The notes under the pieces: model-generated
What the model was told of the DNA's origin: nothing
Database searches by the model: none
What the model saw: the letters and a program-made list of their open reading frames with translations, nothing else
Shown: in pieces, positions 29,669 through 41,005 of the stretch
How the letters are laid out: each line of letters begins with the position of its first letter
Position numbering within the stretch: the stretch's first letter is position 1
NCBI GenBank assembly: GCA_938034415.1
Contig: CALHLE010000009.1
Coordinates: 100,601-164,600, forward strand
From: an uncultured Anaerolineae bacterium
GTDB lineage: Bacteria; Chloroflexota; Anaerolineae; J036; Brachytrichaceae
DNA: 64,000 nucleotides
Direction: 5' to 3'
Made by a program: the position numbers and the translations under genes

Positions 29669-30574
29669 TTAGCGGCCGGCGCGACGACGGGCGATCTTCG
29701 CCAGTTGCTCCCGTTCAGCGTCGGTGAGGTCGGTGGGCACGGTGATCGAGACGCGCAGATACAGGTCGCCGTATTCTCCGGGCTTGTTGAGTTTCGGCAT
29801 GCCGCGCCCGCGCACGCGGATGAGTTTGCCGGAGGATGTGCCGGGCGGCACTTTCACCACGATCGGCCCGGCCAGGGTGTCCACTTGCGCTTCGCCGCCC
29901 AACATGGCGGTGAAGGCGTCTACCGGCATGTCGCGATACAGGTCGTCGTCTTTGCGCTCGTAGATCGGGTGCGGCTTGACCTCGATGACGAGGTATAGGT
30001 CGCCGGCTTGCCCGCGCGCGTTCTTGCCGCCTTGCCCGCGCACGCGCACGCGCGAGCCGGTCTTCACGCCGGGCGGGATTTTCACCTCGATGTCGGGCTG
30101 GCCGGACTTCTGCACCAGCCGGGTTGTGCCGTGATACGCCTCTTCCAGCGTGATGTCCACGCCCTGCTGGAAATCGCGCGGCTGGCTGACCGTCTGCCCG
30201 CCGCTGAACATCTGGCGGATAAACTCGCTCAGGTCAATATCCTGCTCGTATATGCGGCGCGCGCCCTGGCCGAAGCCGAATGGGGAGTCGCCGCCGTTTA
30301 CCCACTGGCTCCAGTCGTAGTCGCGTGGATTCCCGCCGGCGCGTTGATACTCGCGGTAGCTGGCGCCCATCCGATCGTATAGCTTGCGCTTCTCCGGATC
30401 GCTGAGCACTTCGTAGGCCTCGTTGATTTCCTTGAACTTCTCTTCGGCCTTTTTGTCGCCTTTGTTGGCATCCGGGTGGTATTGGCGCGCCAGCTTGCGG
30501 AATGCCTTCTTGATCGCCTCTTGATCGGCGTTTCGGTCCACGCCGAGCGTCTTGTAATAGTCCTTGTACTCCAT
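29669..30574 (-). CDS. DnaJ/CbpA-type co-chaperone (J domain + C-terminal domain, no zinc-finger repeats)
   Basis: [56 protein letters not shown]-terminal substrate-binding motifs. Confidence 0.93.
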   Translation of the reverse strand: MEYKDYYKTLGVDRNADQEAIKKAFRKLARQYHPDANKGDKKAEEKFKEINEAYEVLSDPEKRKLYDRMGASYREYQRAGGNPRDYDWSQWVNGGDSPFGFGQGARRIYEQDIDLSEFIRQMFSGGQTVSQPRDFQQGVDITLEEAYHGTTRLVQKSGQPDIEVKIPPGVKTGSRVRVRGQGGKNARGQAGDLYLVIEVKPHPIYERKDDDLYRDMPVDAFTAMLGGEAQVDTLAGPIVVKVPPGTSSGKLIRVRGRGMPKLNKPGEYGDLYLRVSITVPTDLTDAEREQLAKIARRRAGR

Positions 30575-30722
30575 AACGATCAGAACTGCGCCTCTTGCGC
30601 GGGCGAACTACATCGCGTTAACCAGTCTGCCCTTCGATTTTTACAAAGTTGCATTAGCAAAACGATTGTATACCCCTCCGCTTTGGGCTTGGGAGAATCT
30701 GGGCCTGGGCTACACTCGCGGC

Positions 30723-31304
30723 ATGTTCAAAAACTTGAACATCAGCGCACTTGGGCATGTCGTCTCGTTTGATCGGACGTGTGCGCTGGCCAAGCAGTAT
30801 GGCTTCGCCGGTGTGGACCTGGATGTGGGTTACTTGATGAAAATAGCCGAATCGCAGTCACCCCAAGCGGCCAAGGAGTGGTTCGCGCAGACAGGGCTGC
30901 GCCCGGGCGCAATCGGCCTGAGCGCGAAGTGGCGCGAGGGCGACAGCGACGCCGCTTTCGAGGAGAGCCTGATTCGGCTGGAGGAGGAGGCGCGCCTTGC
31001 TGCGGCGCTGGGATGCACGCGCTGCGTGACGTGGGTCTTGCCAGGCTCGAACGCGCTCAGCTTCTACCAACACTGGGACTTCGTAGTCCCGCGACTACAG
31101 CGCGTGGCTGCTGTGCTGGCCGAGCACGGCCTGCGCCTTGGCATGGAGTTCATCGGCCCGGCCACGCTGCGCACGAGGTGCAAGCACGACTTCATCCACA
31201 TCTCCAAAGCGAGGGCCAACGGCGATACGCGCTGGTCGTTCGTCAGGCAGGTGGTCGAATACACATTAGGCCGCATCGGCAAGATGCTTCTTGCTCCGCG
31301 TTGA
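30723..31304 (+). pseudogene. truncated sugar phosphate isomerase/epimerase (xylose isomerase-like TIM barrel)
   Basis: MFKNLNISALGHVVSFDRTCALAKQYGFAGVDLDVGYL...GMEFIGPATLRTRCKHDFIH, then unrelated tail; barrel C-terminal half missing. Confidence 0.65.
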
Positions 31305-31386
31305 TTGATTCCGTGGAGAGCAATAAGATTCCGCGCGGCAAGGTGATCTTCGGCGGGTCGTCCGGCCAGGCTAAGAATGTGAAGAT

Positions 31387-32082
31387 TCAACTGGACGAGT
31401 TCGTAGTGTTCTCGGCGCAGTGAGGACGCTGGGTTGGCGAGAACCGGCGCGCGCCGCGGATGCTGTAACGCAGTTTTGAAGCGTAGTTTGCGCCGGCCCT
31501 GCGCACCTCTGGGATGCGCAGGGCCAGCAGCGCGATTGTGACCGCGCCGAAGATCAGCGGTTCGGGCCGGCTGCTCAGCGATTTAACCAGCAGCGCGAAG
31601 TGCGCTACAGCCAGCGGAACGGCCAGATAAACGAGCTTGTGCAGCGACTTCCAGCGCTTGCCCAAGCGCGCCATCCAGCCGCGCGTAGAAGTGACCGCCA
31701 GCGGGATGAGGATGAGAAAGGCCAGGAAGCCGGCGACGATGTAGTACTTCTCAGCGATAGTTTGCCCGATGAGTCGCAAGTCCAGCCCGTAGTCCAGCAC
31801 GGCGAAGACGGCCAAGTGCAGCGCGACATACATGAAGCCATACAGCCCCAACGCGCGCCGCATGCGGAGGGCCTGCCGGAAGCCGAAGACCGTGTTCAGC
31901 GGCGTGCAGGCCAGCGACAGCACAAGTAGCACCAACGCTGCCTTGCCGGTGCGCGCGGTGATCTCCTGGATCGGGTTGGCAGTGAGGTTGTAGCGATAAT
32001 TGTCCAGGATGATGACGCCCAGCGGCACGAGCGCGCCGATGTGCACCACTAAGCGCAACCAGTTCGCCCTGAGCCAGCTCAT
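31387..32082 (-). CDS. msrQ: protein-methionine-sulfoxide reductase heme-binding subunit MsrQ (YedZ family)
   Basis: ITARTGKAALVLLVLSLACTPLNTVFGFRQALRMRRALGLYGFMYVALHL; downstream of msrP. Confidence 0.92.
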   Translation of the reverse strand: MSWLRANWLRLVVHIGALVPLGVIILDNYRYNLTANPIQEITARTGKAALVLLVLSLACTPLNTVFGFRQALRMRRALGLYGFMYVALHLAVFAVLDYGLDLRLIGQTIAEKYYIVAGFLAFLILIPLAVTSTRGWMARLGKRWKSLHKLVYLAVPLAVAHFALLVKSLSSRPEPLIFGAVTIALLALRIPEVRRAGANYASKLRYSIRGARRFSPTQRPHCAENTTNSSS

Positions 32083-32135
32083 GCCTCATCCTGGAAGCTA
32101 CAAAATAGCCGCTGGGTGGGCAAAGGTCCGCGTGT

Positions 32136-32160
32136 GGGTGAAGGCATTGCCTTCGCTCGC
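32136..32160. repeat. degenerate REP-like palindrome copy 4 (between msrP and msrQ)
   Basis: GGGTGAAGGCATTGCCTTCGCTCGC; 6-bp perfect core GAAGGC/GCCTTC plus wobble pairs. Confidence 0.5.
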
Positions 32161-32187
32161 CCGTCCTTCGCCAACCCGCCTACACGA

Positions 32188-33162
32188 TCAGTAGTTCTCC
32201 TGCAGATCCATCCCGGCGTATAGCCCGGCAACTTGTTCTGCATAGCCGTTGAACATGAGTGTGGGACGCCGGCCGGATTCGCCGATGCGTCGCTCGGTAG
32301 CCTGCGACCAGCGCGGGTGCGGGCGCTGCGGGTTGACGTTGGAGTAAAAGCCGTATTCGTGCGGCGCAAGCGTATTCCATAGCGTCTTGGGCTGCTCGGC
32401 CGTCAGCTCGATCTTCACGATGGCCTTGATGCTCTTGAAGCCGTATTTCCACGGCACGGCCAGGCGCAACGGCGCGCCGTTAGAATTTGGCAGTGGCTTG
32501 CCGTATAGGCCGGTCACCATCAGCGTCAAGTCGTGCATCGCCTCATCCAGGCGCAGCCCTTCGGTGTAAGGCCAGGGGTAGAAGCTCAATGGCCTTTGAT
32601 TGGGATACTGCTTTGGATCGAGCAACGACTCGAAGCGCACGTATTTTGCCTCGGCCTTCGGTTGCACGTCCTTCAGCAGTTTGTGCAAGGGGAAGCCGAT
32701 CCACGGGATGACCATAGACCAGCCTTCGACGCAACGCAGCCGGTAGATGCGCTCTTCTTGGTCGAACTTGCGGCGCAGGTCATCTATGTCGTAGGTGCGC
32801 GGGTTGTTCACCAGGCCGCCCACCGTCACCGTCCAAGGCTCGGCTTTGAAGTTCGCCGCCAGTCGGGCGACGCCCTCCTTGTCTTCGGTGAATTCGTAGT
32901 AGTTGTTGTAAGTTGAGATTGTCTCGAACGAATTGGCCGGGTCGCCGAATTCATCCCGTTTGATGCCAAGGGCGTTGGCAGCCCCGTCTGTCGGCTCGGT
33001 TGGCGCAGCGGGCGCCGGCCGGCCGCCGAGCGTCTCGCCGAGTTGGCCGCCGCAGGCCGTCAGTGCCGTTGAACCGAGCGCGAGCGCGCCGAGTCGCATG
33101 AACCGTCGCCGCGAGAGGTACACGTGCTCCGGCGTGATTTCGGACGAACGAATTTTTTGCAT
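32188..33162 (-). CDS. msrP: protein-methionine-sulfoxide reductase catalytic subunit MsrP (YedY family molybdoprotein)
   Basis: Tat motif [59 protein letters not shown] ggagg. Confidence 0.93.
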   Translation of the reverse strand: MQKIRSSEITPEHVYLSRRRFMRLGALALGSTALTACGGQLGETLGGRPAPAAPTEPTDGAANALGIKRDEFGDPANSFETISTYNNYYEFTEDKEGVARLAANFKAEPWTVTVGGLVNNPRTYDIDDLRRKFDQEERIYRLRCVEGWSMVIPWIGFPLHKLLKDVQPKAEAKYVRFESLLDPKQYPNQRPLSFYPWPYTEGLRLDEAMHDLTLMVTGLYGKPLPNSNGAPLRLAVPWKYGFKSIKAIVKIELTAEQPKTLWNTLAPHEYGFYSNVNPQRPHPRWSQATERRIGESGRRPTLMFNGYAEQVAGLYAGMDLQENY

Positions 33163-33299
33163 ATCCCGCCTCCGTGATATTGACATCGTATCGCCCGAAC
33201 ATTACAGCCGTCTGAGCCGCGCAGACGTGCAGCGCGCGCTGTCGGCGTCATCCTACGCTTGGCCCGGCGTCCTGAAGCCGGTGTTACACTTCCCGCCAG

Positions 33300-35180
33300 A
33301 TGCCCGAATTGCCTGCCGCATCTTTCGATGAGCCCGCGCTGTTGCGCTTGTTGCGCGAGCGCTTTGGGTTGACCGGCTTTCGCGATGGGCAGCGGGCGGC
33401 CATTGCGCATGTGCTGGCCGGACGGAATACCCTGGTGGTGATGCCGACGGGCAGCGGCAAATCGCTGATCTACCAGTTCTGCGCGATGCTCTTGCCGGGC
33501 ACGGCCCTGGTGATTTCGCCGCTCATCGCGCTGATGAAGGATCAGGTTGATCGCCTGCTCGCCATCGGCATCCCGGCCACATTCATCAACAGCTCGCTCA
33601 GTGCGCCGGAGCAGCAGCAGCGCATCGAGGGGCTTGAGCGCGGCGAGTGGCGGCTGGTCTACATCGCGCCGGAGCGCCTGCGCAGCGCGGCGTTTGTCAG
33701 TGCGCTGCGGCGCGTGCGGGTGTCGCTGCTGGCGGTGGACGAGGCGCATTGCATCTCGCAGTGGGGGCACGATTTCCGCCCGGATTACCTGCGCATCGGC
33801 GCCATGCGTCAGGCGCTGGGCGATCCGGTCACCGTCGCGCTCACGGCAACGGCTACGCCCGAAGTGCAGGATGACATCATCAGCCAGCTCCGTTTGCCTG
33901 CGGTCGAGCGCGTGATCACCGGCTTTGCGCGCCCCAACCTCGTCTTTCACGTCCGCTTCACGCCGGACTTGCCGTCGAAGTATCGCGCCGTCCGCAAAGT
34001 GCTGAGCGCGGTGCGCGGCGCGGGGATCATCTACGTCGGCACGCGCCGCGAGGCCGAGGAGCTGGCCGCAGCGATTGAGGCGGAACGCGGCGTGCCAGTC
34101 TATGTCTATCACGGCGGCATGGAGCGCAGCCGGCGCGCGCTGGCGCAGGATGCCTTCCTCAACCAGGCAGACGCCATCATGGTCGCCACGAACGCGTTCG
34201 GCATGGGGGTGGATCGCCCTGATGTGCGGTTCGTCGTGCACTACAACATCCCCGGCACGCTCGAAGCCTATTACCAGGAGGCGGGTCGCGCCGGGCGCGA
34301 TGGCAAGCCGGCGCAGTGCATGTTGCTCTACGCGCCTCAGGATCGCCAATTGCAGGAGTGGTTCATCGAGAACGACGCCCCTTCGCGAAACGAGCTGGTG
34401 CGGCTTCATCAGGTAATCGCCTCGCATGTGGAAAGGGGAGCGGCTCGGCTGTCGCTCGATGCGCTGTGCCGCGAGGCGCGCCTGTCCGAGGTCAAGCTGC
34501 GCGTTGGCCTATCGCACCTGGAGCGCGTCGGCGCGTTGGAAACATGGCATGAGGATGCCCAGGTCACGCGCTTTGCGCTGGGCGAGCTGACCGATGATGC
34601 GCTGCACCAGATTGAGGCCGACATCTTGCGCTGGCGAGCGCACAAGCGCGCTCAGCTCGATAAGATGATCGCTTATGCTGAGACGACCACGCGCTGCCGG
34701 CAGCAGATGCTCATCGAGCACTTCGGCGACACCAGCGAGGTGCGCGCATGGCCGTGTTGCGACTTTCATGTGCGCGAGGCGCGCGGCGAACCCCATCCGC
34801 AATTCAAGCTGCCTGCACTTCCGCGCGCGCAAGCCGAAGCGCGGGCGCAGAAACAGAACTCGCTGGACGTGACGGCGCAACTGTTCGACGCCGGCATGAG
34901 CGTTCGAGAAGTGGCCGCTCGGCGTGGCCTGAGCCTGAGCACGGTGTATGTGCACGCCGCGCAACTCATCGCGGCCGGCCGGCTGGCGCTGCGCCGCGTC
35001 GTCAGCGAATCGGCCGAAGCGGAGATCCGCCGTGCGATCGCCCAGGTCAACTCGACGGAGCGGTTGGCACCGATCAAGGCGCTTTTGCCCGACACGATTG
35101 ACTACGGCGAGATCCGCTGCGTAGTAGCCCAGGTGGCGCGGGCAAAATCCGATGATAGCCCGGGCGCCTGCGATGGATGA
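33300..35180 (+). CDS. recQ: RecQ family ATP-dependent DNA helicase with C-terminal HTH
   Basis: FGLTGFRDGQRAAIAHVLAGRNTLVVMPTGSGKSLIYQ; DEAH box; VHYNIPGTLEAYYQEAGRAGRDG; C-terminal VREVAARRGLSLSTVYVH. Confidence 0.95.
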   Translation: MPELPAASFDEPALLRLLRERFGLTGFRDGQRAAIAHVLAGRNTLVVMPTGSGKSLIYQFCAMLLPGTALVISPLIALMKDQVDRLLAIGIPATFINSSLSAPEQQQRIEGLERGEWRLVYIAPERLRSAAFVSALRRVRVSLLAVDEAHCISQWGHDFRPDYLRIGAMRQALGDPVTVALTATATPEVQDDIISQLRLPAVERVITGFARPNLVFHVRFTPDLPSKYRAVRKVLSAVRGAGIIYVGTRREAEELAAAIEAERGVPVYVYHGGMERSRRALAQDAFLNQADAIMVATNAFGMGVDRPDVRFVVHYNIPGTLEAYYQEAGRAGRDGKPAQCMLLYAPQDRQLQEWFIENDAPSRNELVRLHQVIASHVERGAARLSLDALCREARLSEVKLRVGLSHLERVGALETWHEDAQVTRFALGELTDDALHQIEADILRWRAHKRAQLDKMIAYAETTTRCRQQMLIEHFGDTSEVRAWPCCDFHVREARGEPHPQFKLPALPRAQAEARAQKQNSLDVTAQLFDAGMSVREVAARRGLSLSTVYVHAAQLIAAGRLALRRVVSESAEAEIRRAIAQVNSTERLAPIKALLPDTIDYGEIRCVVAQVARAKSDDSPGACDG

Positions 35181-35190
35181 GCGCGTGGAG

Positions 35191-36456
35191 TCACGCTGTT
35201 GCTCCCAGCGCCTGGGCCAGGATTTCCATCGTGTGCATCACCGGCAGCGGCCGGCCGGCGCGCTTCAAGTGCATTCGGATTTGCACCAGGCAGCCGATGT
35301 TGCCGGTGGCGACGGCCTCGGCGCCGGTGGCCAGGATGTTGCGCGCCTTGCGCTCGCCCAATTGGTCGGCGATGTCGGGGTGCTCGATGTTGTATGTGCC
35401 GGCCGAGCCGCAGCAGATCTCGCCTTCGGGGATTTCGACCAGCGTGAGGTTGGGGATAGCTTTCAACAAGCGGCGCGGCGCGCCCCAAATGCCTTGAGCG
35501 TGGGCTAGGTGGCAGGCGTCGTGATAAGCGACGGTCAACGGTTGAGGGAGCGGGCGCATCTCGCGCGGGCCTAGCTCGTCGAGGAACTCGCTCACGTCCT
35601 TCACCCGATGCGCGAACGCGCGCGCATCGTCCTCTGGCGGCGCGCCGCGAAAGAGCAGCTCATACTCCTTCATGGCCGACCCGCAGCCGGCGGCGTTGGA
35701 TACAATCGCGTCCACGTCGCGCGGGAAGGTGCGCAAGTTCTTCTCTGCGAGCCGGCGGGCGCCCTCGGCATCGCCGGTGTGCATGCCCAACGCGCCGCAG
35801 CAGCCCTGGCCCTTGGGGATGATGACCTCCACGCCCTGCGCGGTCAGCGTCTGGATCGTCGCGCGGTTGATCTGCGGCGCAAGCACCTGTTGCACGCAGC
35901 CGAGCAGCAGCGCTACACGCGCCCGGCGCGCGCCGATAGCTGGATACACGTCTGCCGGCGGCTCGCCCCTGGGCGGGATGTCGTCGGGTAGCAGGGTGAG
36001 CATTGCCGCGAGCTGTCCGGGCAGCGCGCCCTTGAATGGCCGCGCGAGTTTGCCGGCCATCGCCGCCGCGCGAAAGCGAGCGGGGTAAGGCAGGGTCTCG
36101 CGCACCAACCGTCGCGCCAGGCGATCCATCGCCGGGCGCACGCGCTGCGGCTCGGCGTAGGCGCGGTAGGCAGTGATGAGTTCACCATACTTCACGCCGG
36201 AGGGGCAGGCCGTCACGCAGCCGACGCACCCCAAGCAGCGGTCGAGGTAAGGCGCAGCCTCTTCCGGCGTAAGCGAGCCTTGTAGCACATCGCGCATTAG
36301 GATGATGCGCCCGCGCGGCGAATCCATCTCTTCGCCCAGCACCTTGTAGGTCGGGCAGGCGGCCAGGCAAAAGCCGCAATGCACGCAAGCGGCGACGGCG
36401 TCGGCCATCGTTCGCCCGTGCGGGCCGAGCCTGTCAACGGGGATCGTGTGCTGCAT
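35191..36456 (-). CDS. glcF: glycolate oxidase iron-sulfur subunit
   Basis: [32 protein letters not shown] motifs. Confidence 0.92.
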   Translation of the reverse strand: MQHTIPVDRLGPHGRTMADAVAACVHCGFCLAACPTYKVLGEEMDSPRGRIILMRDVLQGSLTPEEAAPYLDRCLGCVGCVTACPSGVKYGELITAYRAYAEPQRVRPAMDRLARRLVRETLPYPARFRAAAMAGKLARPFKGALPGQLAAMLTLLPDDIPPRGEPPADVYPAIGARRARVALLLGCVQQVLAPQINRATIQTLTAQGVEVIIPKGQGCCGALGMHTGDAEGARRLAEKNLRTFPRDVDAIVSNAAGCGSAMKEYELLFRGAPPEDDARAFAHRVKDVSEFLDELGPREMRPLPQPLTVAYHDACHLAHAQGIWGAPRRLLKAIPNLTLVEIPEGEICCGSAGTYNIEHPDIADQLGERKARNILATGAEAVATGNIGCLVQIRMHLKRAGRPLPVMHTMEILAQALGATA

Positions 36457-36484
36457 CTGCCGAGAGTGTACTCTTAAAGCGCGC

Positions 36485-37540
36485 CTAGCCGAATTTGTTT
36501 TGGGGGTCGAGTGCGCGCGCGACGCGCTCGGCGAAGGCGTTGCTGACGCGGCGGCCGATGCGCGGGTCGCCGGGCGCGTTCAGCAAGACCAAGCCGGCCA
36601 GATCGAGCGACCTGAGCGTCGCGTCGAGTTCATCGAGCGCCGAGGTCGCGATCCAGGCCACGTTGCCGCCCACGCTGTAGCGGCGGCGCGCCGATGAGAC
36701 GCGCGCATCCAGCGCGGGGATGCGGCCGGGCGTCAGCGGCACCTTGACGACCGGCATACCGTCGGCGACCCAGGCGAACTCGCGTGCGTCGCGCCAGAGC
36801 TGCGCTTCAACATCGCCGGTGACGATGTCGCCGCCGCCGCACAGCGACCGCACGCGGTCCATGCGCTGCGGCAGGCCGGCGGCCAGCCCGCCCACCCGGA
36901 TGAGGATCGCCACTTGGCTGGCTGCGCCGATGACCAGGTCAATTGCGTTGAGGTCGTAGGGGCAATTGGTCAGCTTGGGCAGCAGCGCCAGTGCGGCATC
37001 GAGCGAAGCGCCATCCACGCGCAGCGTCGCGTAGGCCTCCGGCTTGGGGAAGACCTTGAACGTCAGCTCCACCAGCGCGCCGAGCCGACCCAGGCTGCCA
37101 ACCATGAGCTTGGGGTAGTCGAAGCCGGCGGCGTTCTTCACTACCTTGCCGCCGCCTTGGATCAAGTTGCCGTTGCCGTCAATAAAGCGCGCGCCGATGA
37201 TGAAGTCGCGCGCGCCGCCGTAGCGATACCGCTCTGGCCCGCATGCGTTCGCGGCGATGGTGCCGCCCAGCGTCGCACCGCGTTCAGCGAGCAGCGGGTC
37301 GAACGGCAGGTACTGCCCATGCTCGGCCAGCAGGCTTTGCACTTCGGCCACCGGCGTGCCGGCCCAGGCCGTGATGACGAATTCGGTCGGCTGGTAGTCC
37401 ACCACGCCGGCCAGCCGTCGCATGTCGAGCGTCGCGCAGTTGTTGGCCGGCGCGCGCATCTTCGTCGTCGCGCCGCGCGGACGCACGCGGGCGCTCGATG
37501 CAACTGTCGCTTGGAGTTCGCCGATGAGATCAGCAGACAT
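36485..37540 (-). CDS. glcE: FAD-binding oxidoreductase, GlcE-like
   Basis: [64 protein letters not shown]. Confidence 0.9.
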   Translation of the reverse strand: MSADLIGELQATVASSARVRPRGATTKMRAPANNCATLDMRRLAGVVDYQPTEFVITAWAGTPVAEVQSLLAEHGQYLPFDPLLAERGATLGGTIAANACGPERYRYGGARDFIIGARFIDGNGNLIQGGGKVVKNAAGFDYPKLMVGSLGRLGALVELTFKVFPKPEAYATLRVDGASLDAALALLPKLTNCPYDLNAIDLVIGAASQVAILIRVGGLAAGLPQRMDRVRSLCGGGDIVTGDVEAQLWRDAREFAWVADGMPVVKVPLTPGRIPALDARVSSARRRYSVGGNVAWIATSALDELDATLRSLDLAGLVLLNAPGDPRIGRRVSNAFAERVARALDPQNKFG

Positions 37541-37551
37541 GGGATGTGGCG

Positions 37552-38217
37552 CTATCGCGGCGCGGCGTAATCAACGACGAACACGTAATGGCCGGATGCC
37601 GGATGACGGGCGATGCCGACGCCAATCTCGCGATACTCTGGGGAGAGGATGGCTTGGCGCTGTTGCTCGTCGTTCAGCCAGCTCACGAAGGCATCTTGCC
37701 AACGGGCGAAGAGTCCCCAGTTCTCCGCGCTGGCGACAAAAGCGTAGCCGATGGCGCGCATGCGCTCGGCCGGCGTCGAGCCATCCGGCCCGAAGCGCGC
37801 CGCATCGCCCAGTGTGTTCAGTGCCTCCAGCGGAAGTTTGGCCAGGTATTCGGCTTGCTGCTGCGCGGTTTGCTCCAGCGCCGATGCGATGGCGTAGAGC
37901 GGCAGGCCGTAGCCGCGCCGCACTTGGTTGTGCAGCCGGAGCAGCGCCTGTCGAACGCCGATGGCGTCGTCGGCGGCCGGCGCCGGCGCTTGCGTCGGCG
38001 TGGCCGTCGGTGAGGGTCTCGGCGTCGGCGACGGTCGCGGCGTTGGCGTTGCGGTTGCCGTCGGTGCAAGGGTAGGTGCGACGACGGGCGGCGCGAGGGT
38101 GGGCGCCGGTGCCGGACTGGTGGGCGCGGGCGCCGGCTGGCGCGGCATCCATGCCTGGCATCCGGCCATGAAAAGAGCGACCAAGGGTGCGATGGGAGTG
38201 AACCGAAGTGCGCGCAT
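37552..38217 (-). CDS. CAP/SCP domain-containing secreted protein with PTP-rich linker
   Basis: RLHNQVRRGYGLPLYAIASALEQTAQQQAEYLA...AENWG...YREIGVGIARHPASGHYVFVVDY. Confidence 0.85.
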   Translation of the reverse strand: MRALRFTPIAPLVALFMAGCQAWMPRQPAPAPTSPAPAPTLAPPVVAPTLAPTATATPTPRPSPTPRPSPTATPTQAPAPAADDAIGVRQALLRLHNQVRRGYGLPLYAIASALEQTAQQQAEYLAKLPLEALNTLGDAARFGPDGSTPAERMRAIGYAFVASAENWGLFARWQDAFVSWLNDEQQRQAILSPEYREIGVGIARHPASGHYVFVVDYAAPR

Positions 38218-38252
38218 GGCTTACCTTCCTTAAATAGCTATGTCCGTGCAAG

Positions 38253-39701
38253 CTACTCCCGCGAGATCACGCCGGCTTGCTCTAGTGGATGCGCCCCGAC
38301 CCGATGTAGGGAAGGTGCCTCACCTTCGGGGAAGACTTTGCCGCGGTTGGCCAGCTCCAGCGGGTCTATCGCCTTGCGCAGCGCCCACATCGCATCCATG
38401 TCGGTTGCGCTGAATTGACGCGGCATGTATTGGCGCTTCTCCATCCCGACGCCGTGCTCGCCGGTGATCGAGCCGCCGAGCCGGATGCATAGGGCAATGA
38501 TCTCGCCGGCCAGCTCCTCGGCGCGGCGCAGCGCGCCGGGTTCGCGGCCGTCGAACATGATGAGGGGGTGTAGATTGCCGTCGCCGGCGTGAAACACGTT
38601 CGCCACGCGAATGCCCCACTTGGCGCTGAGTTTCTCGATTTCGGCCAGCGCCTCGCCTAACCGACGGCGCGGCACCACGCCGTCCTGCACGATGTAATCG
38701 GGGCTGAGCCGTCCCACGGCGCTGAACGCGCTCTTGCGCCCTTTCCAGATCTTCATGCGCTCCTCGTCGTCGCGCGCCACCTTGACCAGATAGGGCCGCG
38801 AGGCGTCAATCACTGCCTTAAGGCGCGCCCACTCCGCTTCGACCTGCGCGCGTTCGCCCTCCAGTTCGACGATGAGCAATGCGGCGGCGTCCAGCGGATA
38901 GCCGGGCTTCACCGCAGCCTCGGCAGCCTGGATCGAAAGGTTGTCCATGATCTCCAACGCGCCGGGCAGCAAGCCGGATGCGATCACGCTGGAGACGGCG
39001 TCGCCGGCGGCCTCCAGGCTGCGATACGCGGCCAGCAGCGTGCGATAGGTCTCCGGCTTCGGCAGCAGCCGGACGGTGATTTCCAACGCGATGCCAAACA
39101 GGCCCTCGCTGCCGCTGAATAAGCCGACGTAGTCCGCGTCCACGCTTTCCAGGCTGTCGCCGCCGAGTTCGGCCACCTCGCCGTCCGGCAGCACAACCTT
39201 CAGCCCGAGCACGTGGTTGCTGGTCATGCCGTATTTTAGGCAATGCGCGCCGCCGCTGTTGAAGGCGACGTTGCCGCCGATGGTGCAAACCGGCTGGCTG
39301 GACGGGTCGGGCGCATAGAGCAATCCGAAGGGGGCAGCGGCTTTGGTGATCTCAATGTTCACGACGCCCGGCTCGACCACGGCGATGCGCTGTTGAGGGT
39401 CGAGTTTGAGGATGCGGTTCAGCCGATTGAGCGCCAGGACGACGCCTTCCTTTACCGGCAACGCTCCGCCGCTTAGGCTGGTGCCGCTGCCGCGCGCGAC
39501 GAACGGCGCGCCGAATTCGTGGCAGGCTTTCACCGCCCGGATCACCTCTTCCTGCGTTTCGGGGATGACGACGACGAGTGGGCGCGCCCGGAAGGCAGTG
39601 AGTCCATCTGATTCGTAAGCGGCCAGCGCCGCCGGCGCGGTCAGCAGCCGACGCTCAGGGAATATCTTTTGCAGCGCGGAGAGGAAAGCGGCTTGGTTCA
39701 T
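38253..39701 (-). CDS. glcD: FAD-linked oxidase, glycolate oxidase subunit GlcD
   Basis: [17 protein letters not shown]...[35 protein letters not shown]...HAGDGNLHP...GEHGVGMEK. Confidence 0.95.
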   Translation of the reverse strand: MNQAAFLSALQKIFPERRLLTAPAALAAYESDGLTAFRARPLVVVIPETQEEVIRAVKACHEFGAPFVARGSGTSLSGGALPVKEGVVLALNRLNRILKLDPQQRIAVVEPGVVNIEITKAAAPFGLLYAPDPSSQPVCTIGGNVAFNSGGAHCLKYGMTSNHVLGLKVVLPDGEVAELGGDSLESVDADYVGLFSGSEGLFGIALEITVRLLPKPETYRTLLAAYRSLEAAGDAVSSVIASGLLPGALEIMDNLSIQAAEAAVKPGYPLDAAALLIVELEGERAQVEAEWARLKAVIDASRPYLVKVARDDEERMKIWKGRKSAFSAVGRLSPDYIVQDGVVPRRRLGEALAEIEKLSAKWGIRVANVFHAGDGNLHPLIMFDGREPGALRRAEELAGEIIALCIRLGGSITGEHGVGMEKRQYMPRQFSATDMDAMWALRKAIDPLELANRGKVFPEGEAPSLHRVGAHPLEQAGVISRE

Positions 39702-40501
39702 CGGAGGAAGGCATACATGGCTTCGTTGAAGGCATCGGGCTGTTCAAGCGGGGTGAGGTGGCCGGCGTGGGGAATCACGACGAGCTTCGCGCCGTCTACC
39801 TCGCGCGCGATCAACTCGGCGTCGCTGGGGGGCGAGATGACATCTTTCTCGCCGACGACGGCGAGCGTCTTTACCTGCACGCGGCGCAACCAGTCGGTCA
39901 TATCCTTGCGCGCAGCCAGCGCCTCGAGCGTGGCGACGATGGTGTCGGGGTGAGTGCGCTCGATCATGTGGCGCACTTCGTTGCCGCAGCGTTCAATGTT
40001 CTCCGGCGCGAGCAGCCGGGGCAGCATCTCATCGGCGTAGGGGCGCGTGCCTTGCGCCTTGACCAATTCGGCCTGTCGCTTGCGGTTGGCTTTCGTCTCC
40101 GGCGTATCGCCGGCGGCGCGCGTGTTCGAGAGGATCAACCGTCGCACAAGTTTGCGGGTGGCCAGCCGGCGCCAAATGGCCAGCGCGATGTAGCCGCCCA
40201 TGGACAAGCCGACGAAGTCGGCGCTCTTGATGTGCAGGTGGTCGAGCAGGGCGACGACGTCGGCGGCGAAGGTGTCCACGGTGAGCGGCGTTGGCTCGGC
40301 CGGCTTTTTTAACTCGCTCGACGCGCCGAAACCGCGCAAATCGGGCGCGATGCATCGGTAGCTGGTTGAAAAGTAGTCGAGCTGGTGCCGCCAGATGCTG
40401 TGGTCAAGCGGGAAGCCGTGCAGGAAGACAATCACGCCGGTGGGATCGCTGCTGCTGCGATCCTCGTAGAACATGCGAAGGCCGTTGAGTTCCGCGTACA
40501 T
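39698..40501 (-). CDS. alpha/beta hydrolase (3-oxoadipate enol-lactonase-like)
   Basis: [16 protein letters not shown]...[11 protein letters not shown]; overlaps glcD start by 4 bp. Confidence 0.88.
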   Translation of the reverse strand: MYAELNGLRMFYEDRSSSDPTGVIVFLHGFPLDHSIWRHQLDYFSTSYRCIAPDLRGFGASSELKKPAEPTPLTVDTFAADVVALLDHLHIKSADFVGLSMGGYIALAIWRRLATRKLVRRLILSNTRAAGDTPETKANRKRQAELVKAQGTRPYADEMLPRLLAPENIERCGNEVRHMIERTHPDTIVATLEALAARKDMTDWLRRVQVKTLAVVGEKDVISPPSDAELIAREVDGAKLVVIPHAGHLTPLEQPDAFNEAMYAFLR

Positions 40502-40578
40502 TTTAGAATCGCCCTACGATCCGTCCGACAGCGCCGGGCGCGCTCACGCGGGCGCTTGTCGGTCAGTTCGCTCATCGT

Positions 40579-41004
40579 ATGGTGTCATTGCGTCCGGCGA
40601 CCAAAGCAGACCAGAGCGCGATTCGGCGCATGGTCTTCGCGGCGCGCCTCGATCCAACCTCGCTGGACTGGAGGAATTTTATCGTCGCTGTTGATGATGC
40701 GAAAGTCGTCGGCATCGCGCAGGTCAAGCCGTATGCCGATTGCCGCGAGCTGGGCAGCCTGGTGGTCGCGCCGGCCTATCGCAAGCGGGGAATTGGCGGG
40801 CGGTTGATCGAAGCGCTGCTGCAGCGTGAGCGCGGCGAAGTCTATCTGTTGTGTGCCTCGACCCTGGCGCCATATTACGCCCAATTCGGCTTCGTGGTCA
40901 TTGATGGTCGCCAGGCGCCAGCAACGCTGCGCCGCAAGCTGCGTTTTGCTGCGCTCTTCCGTTTGGTCGGCGCGCGCGTGGTAGCCATGAAGCGCGCGGC
41001 GTGA
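40579..41004 (+). CDS. GNAT family N-acetyltransferase
   Basis: ELGSLVVAPAYRKRGIGGRLIEALLQR...YYAQFGFVV. Confidence 0.88.
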   Translation: MVSLRPATKADQSAIRRMVFAARLDPTSLDWRNFIVAVDDAKVVGIAQVKPYADCRELGSLVVAPAYRKRGIGGRLIEALLQRERGEVYLLCASTLAPYYAQFGFVVIDGRQAPATLRRKLRFAALFRLVGARVVAMKRAA

Positions 41005-41005
41005 T

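Noticed and set aside
33060-34427. 455-aa minus-strand ORF
   Set aside because: Antisense to recQ and msrP; low-complexity Arg/His-rich translation.
38300-38335. GGGAAGGTGCCTCACCTTCGGGG resembling the REP-like palindrome
   Set aside because: Lies inside glcD coding sequence and matches only the core loosely; not counted as a copy.
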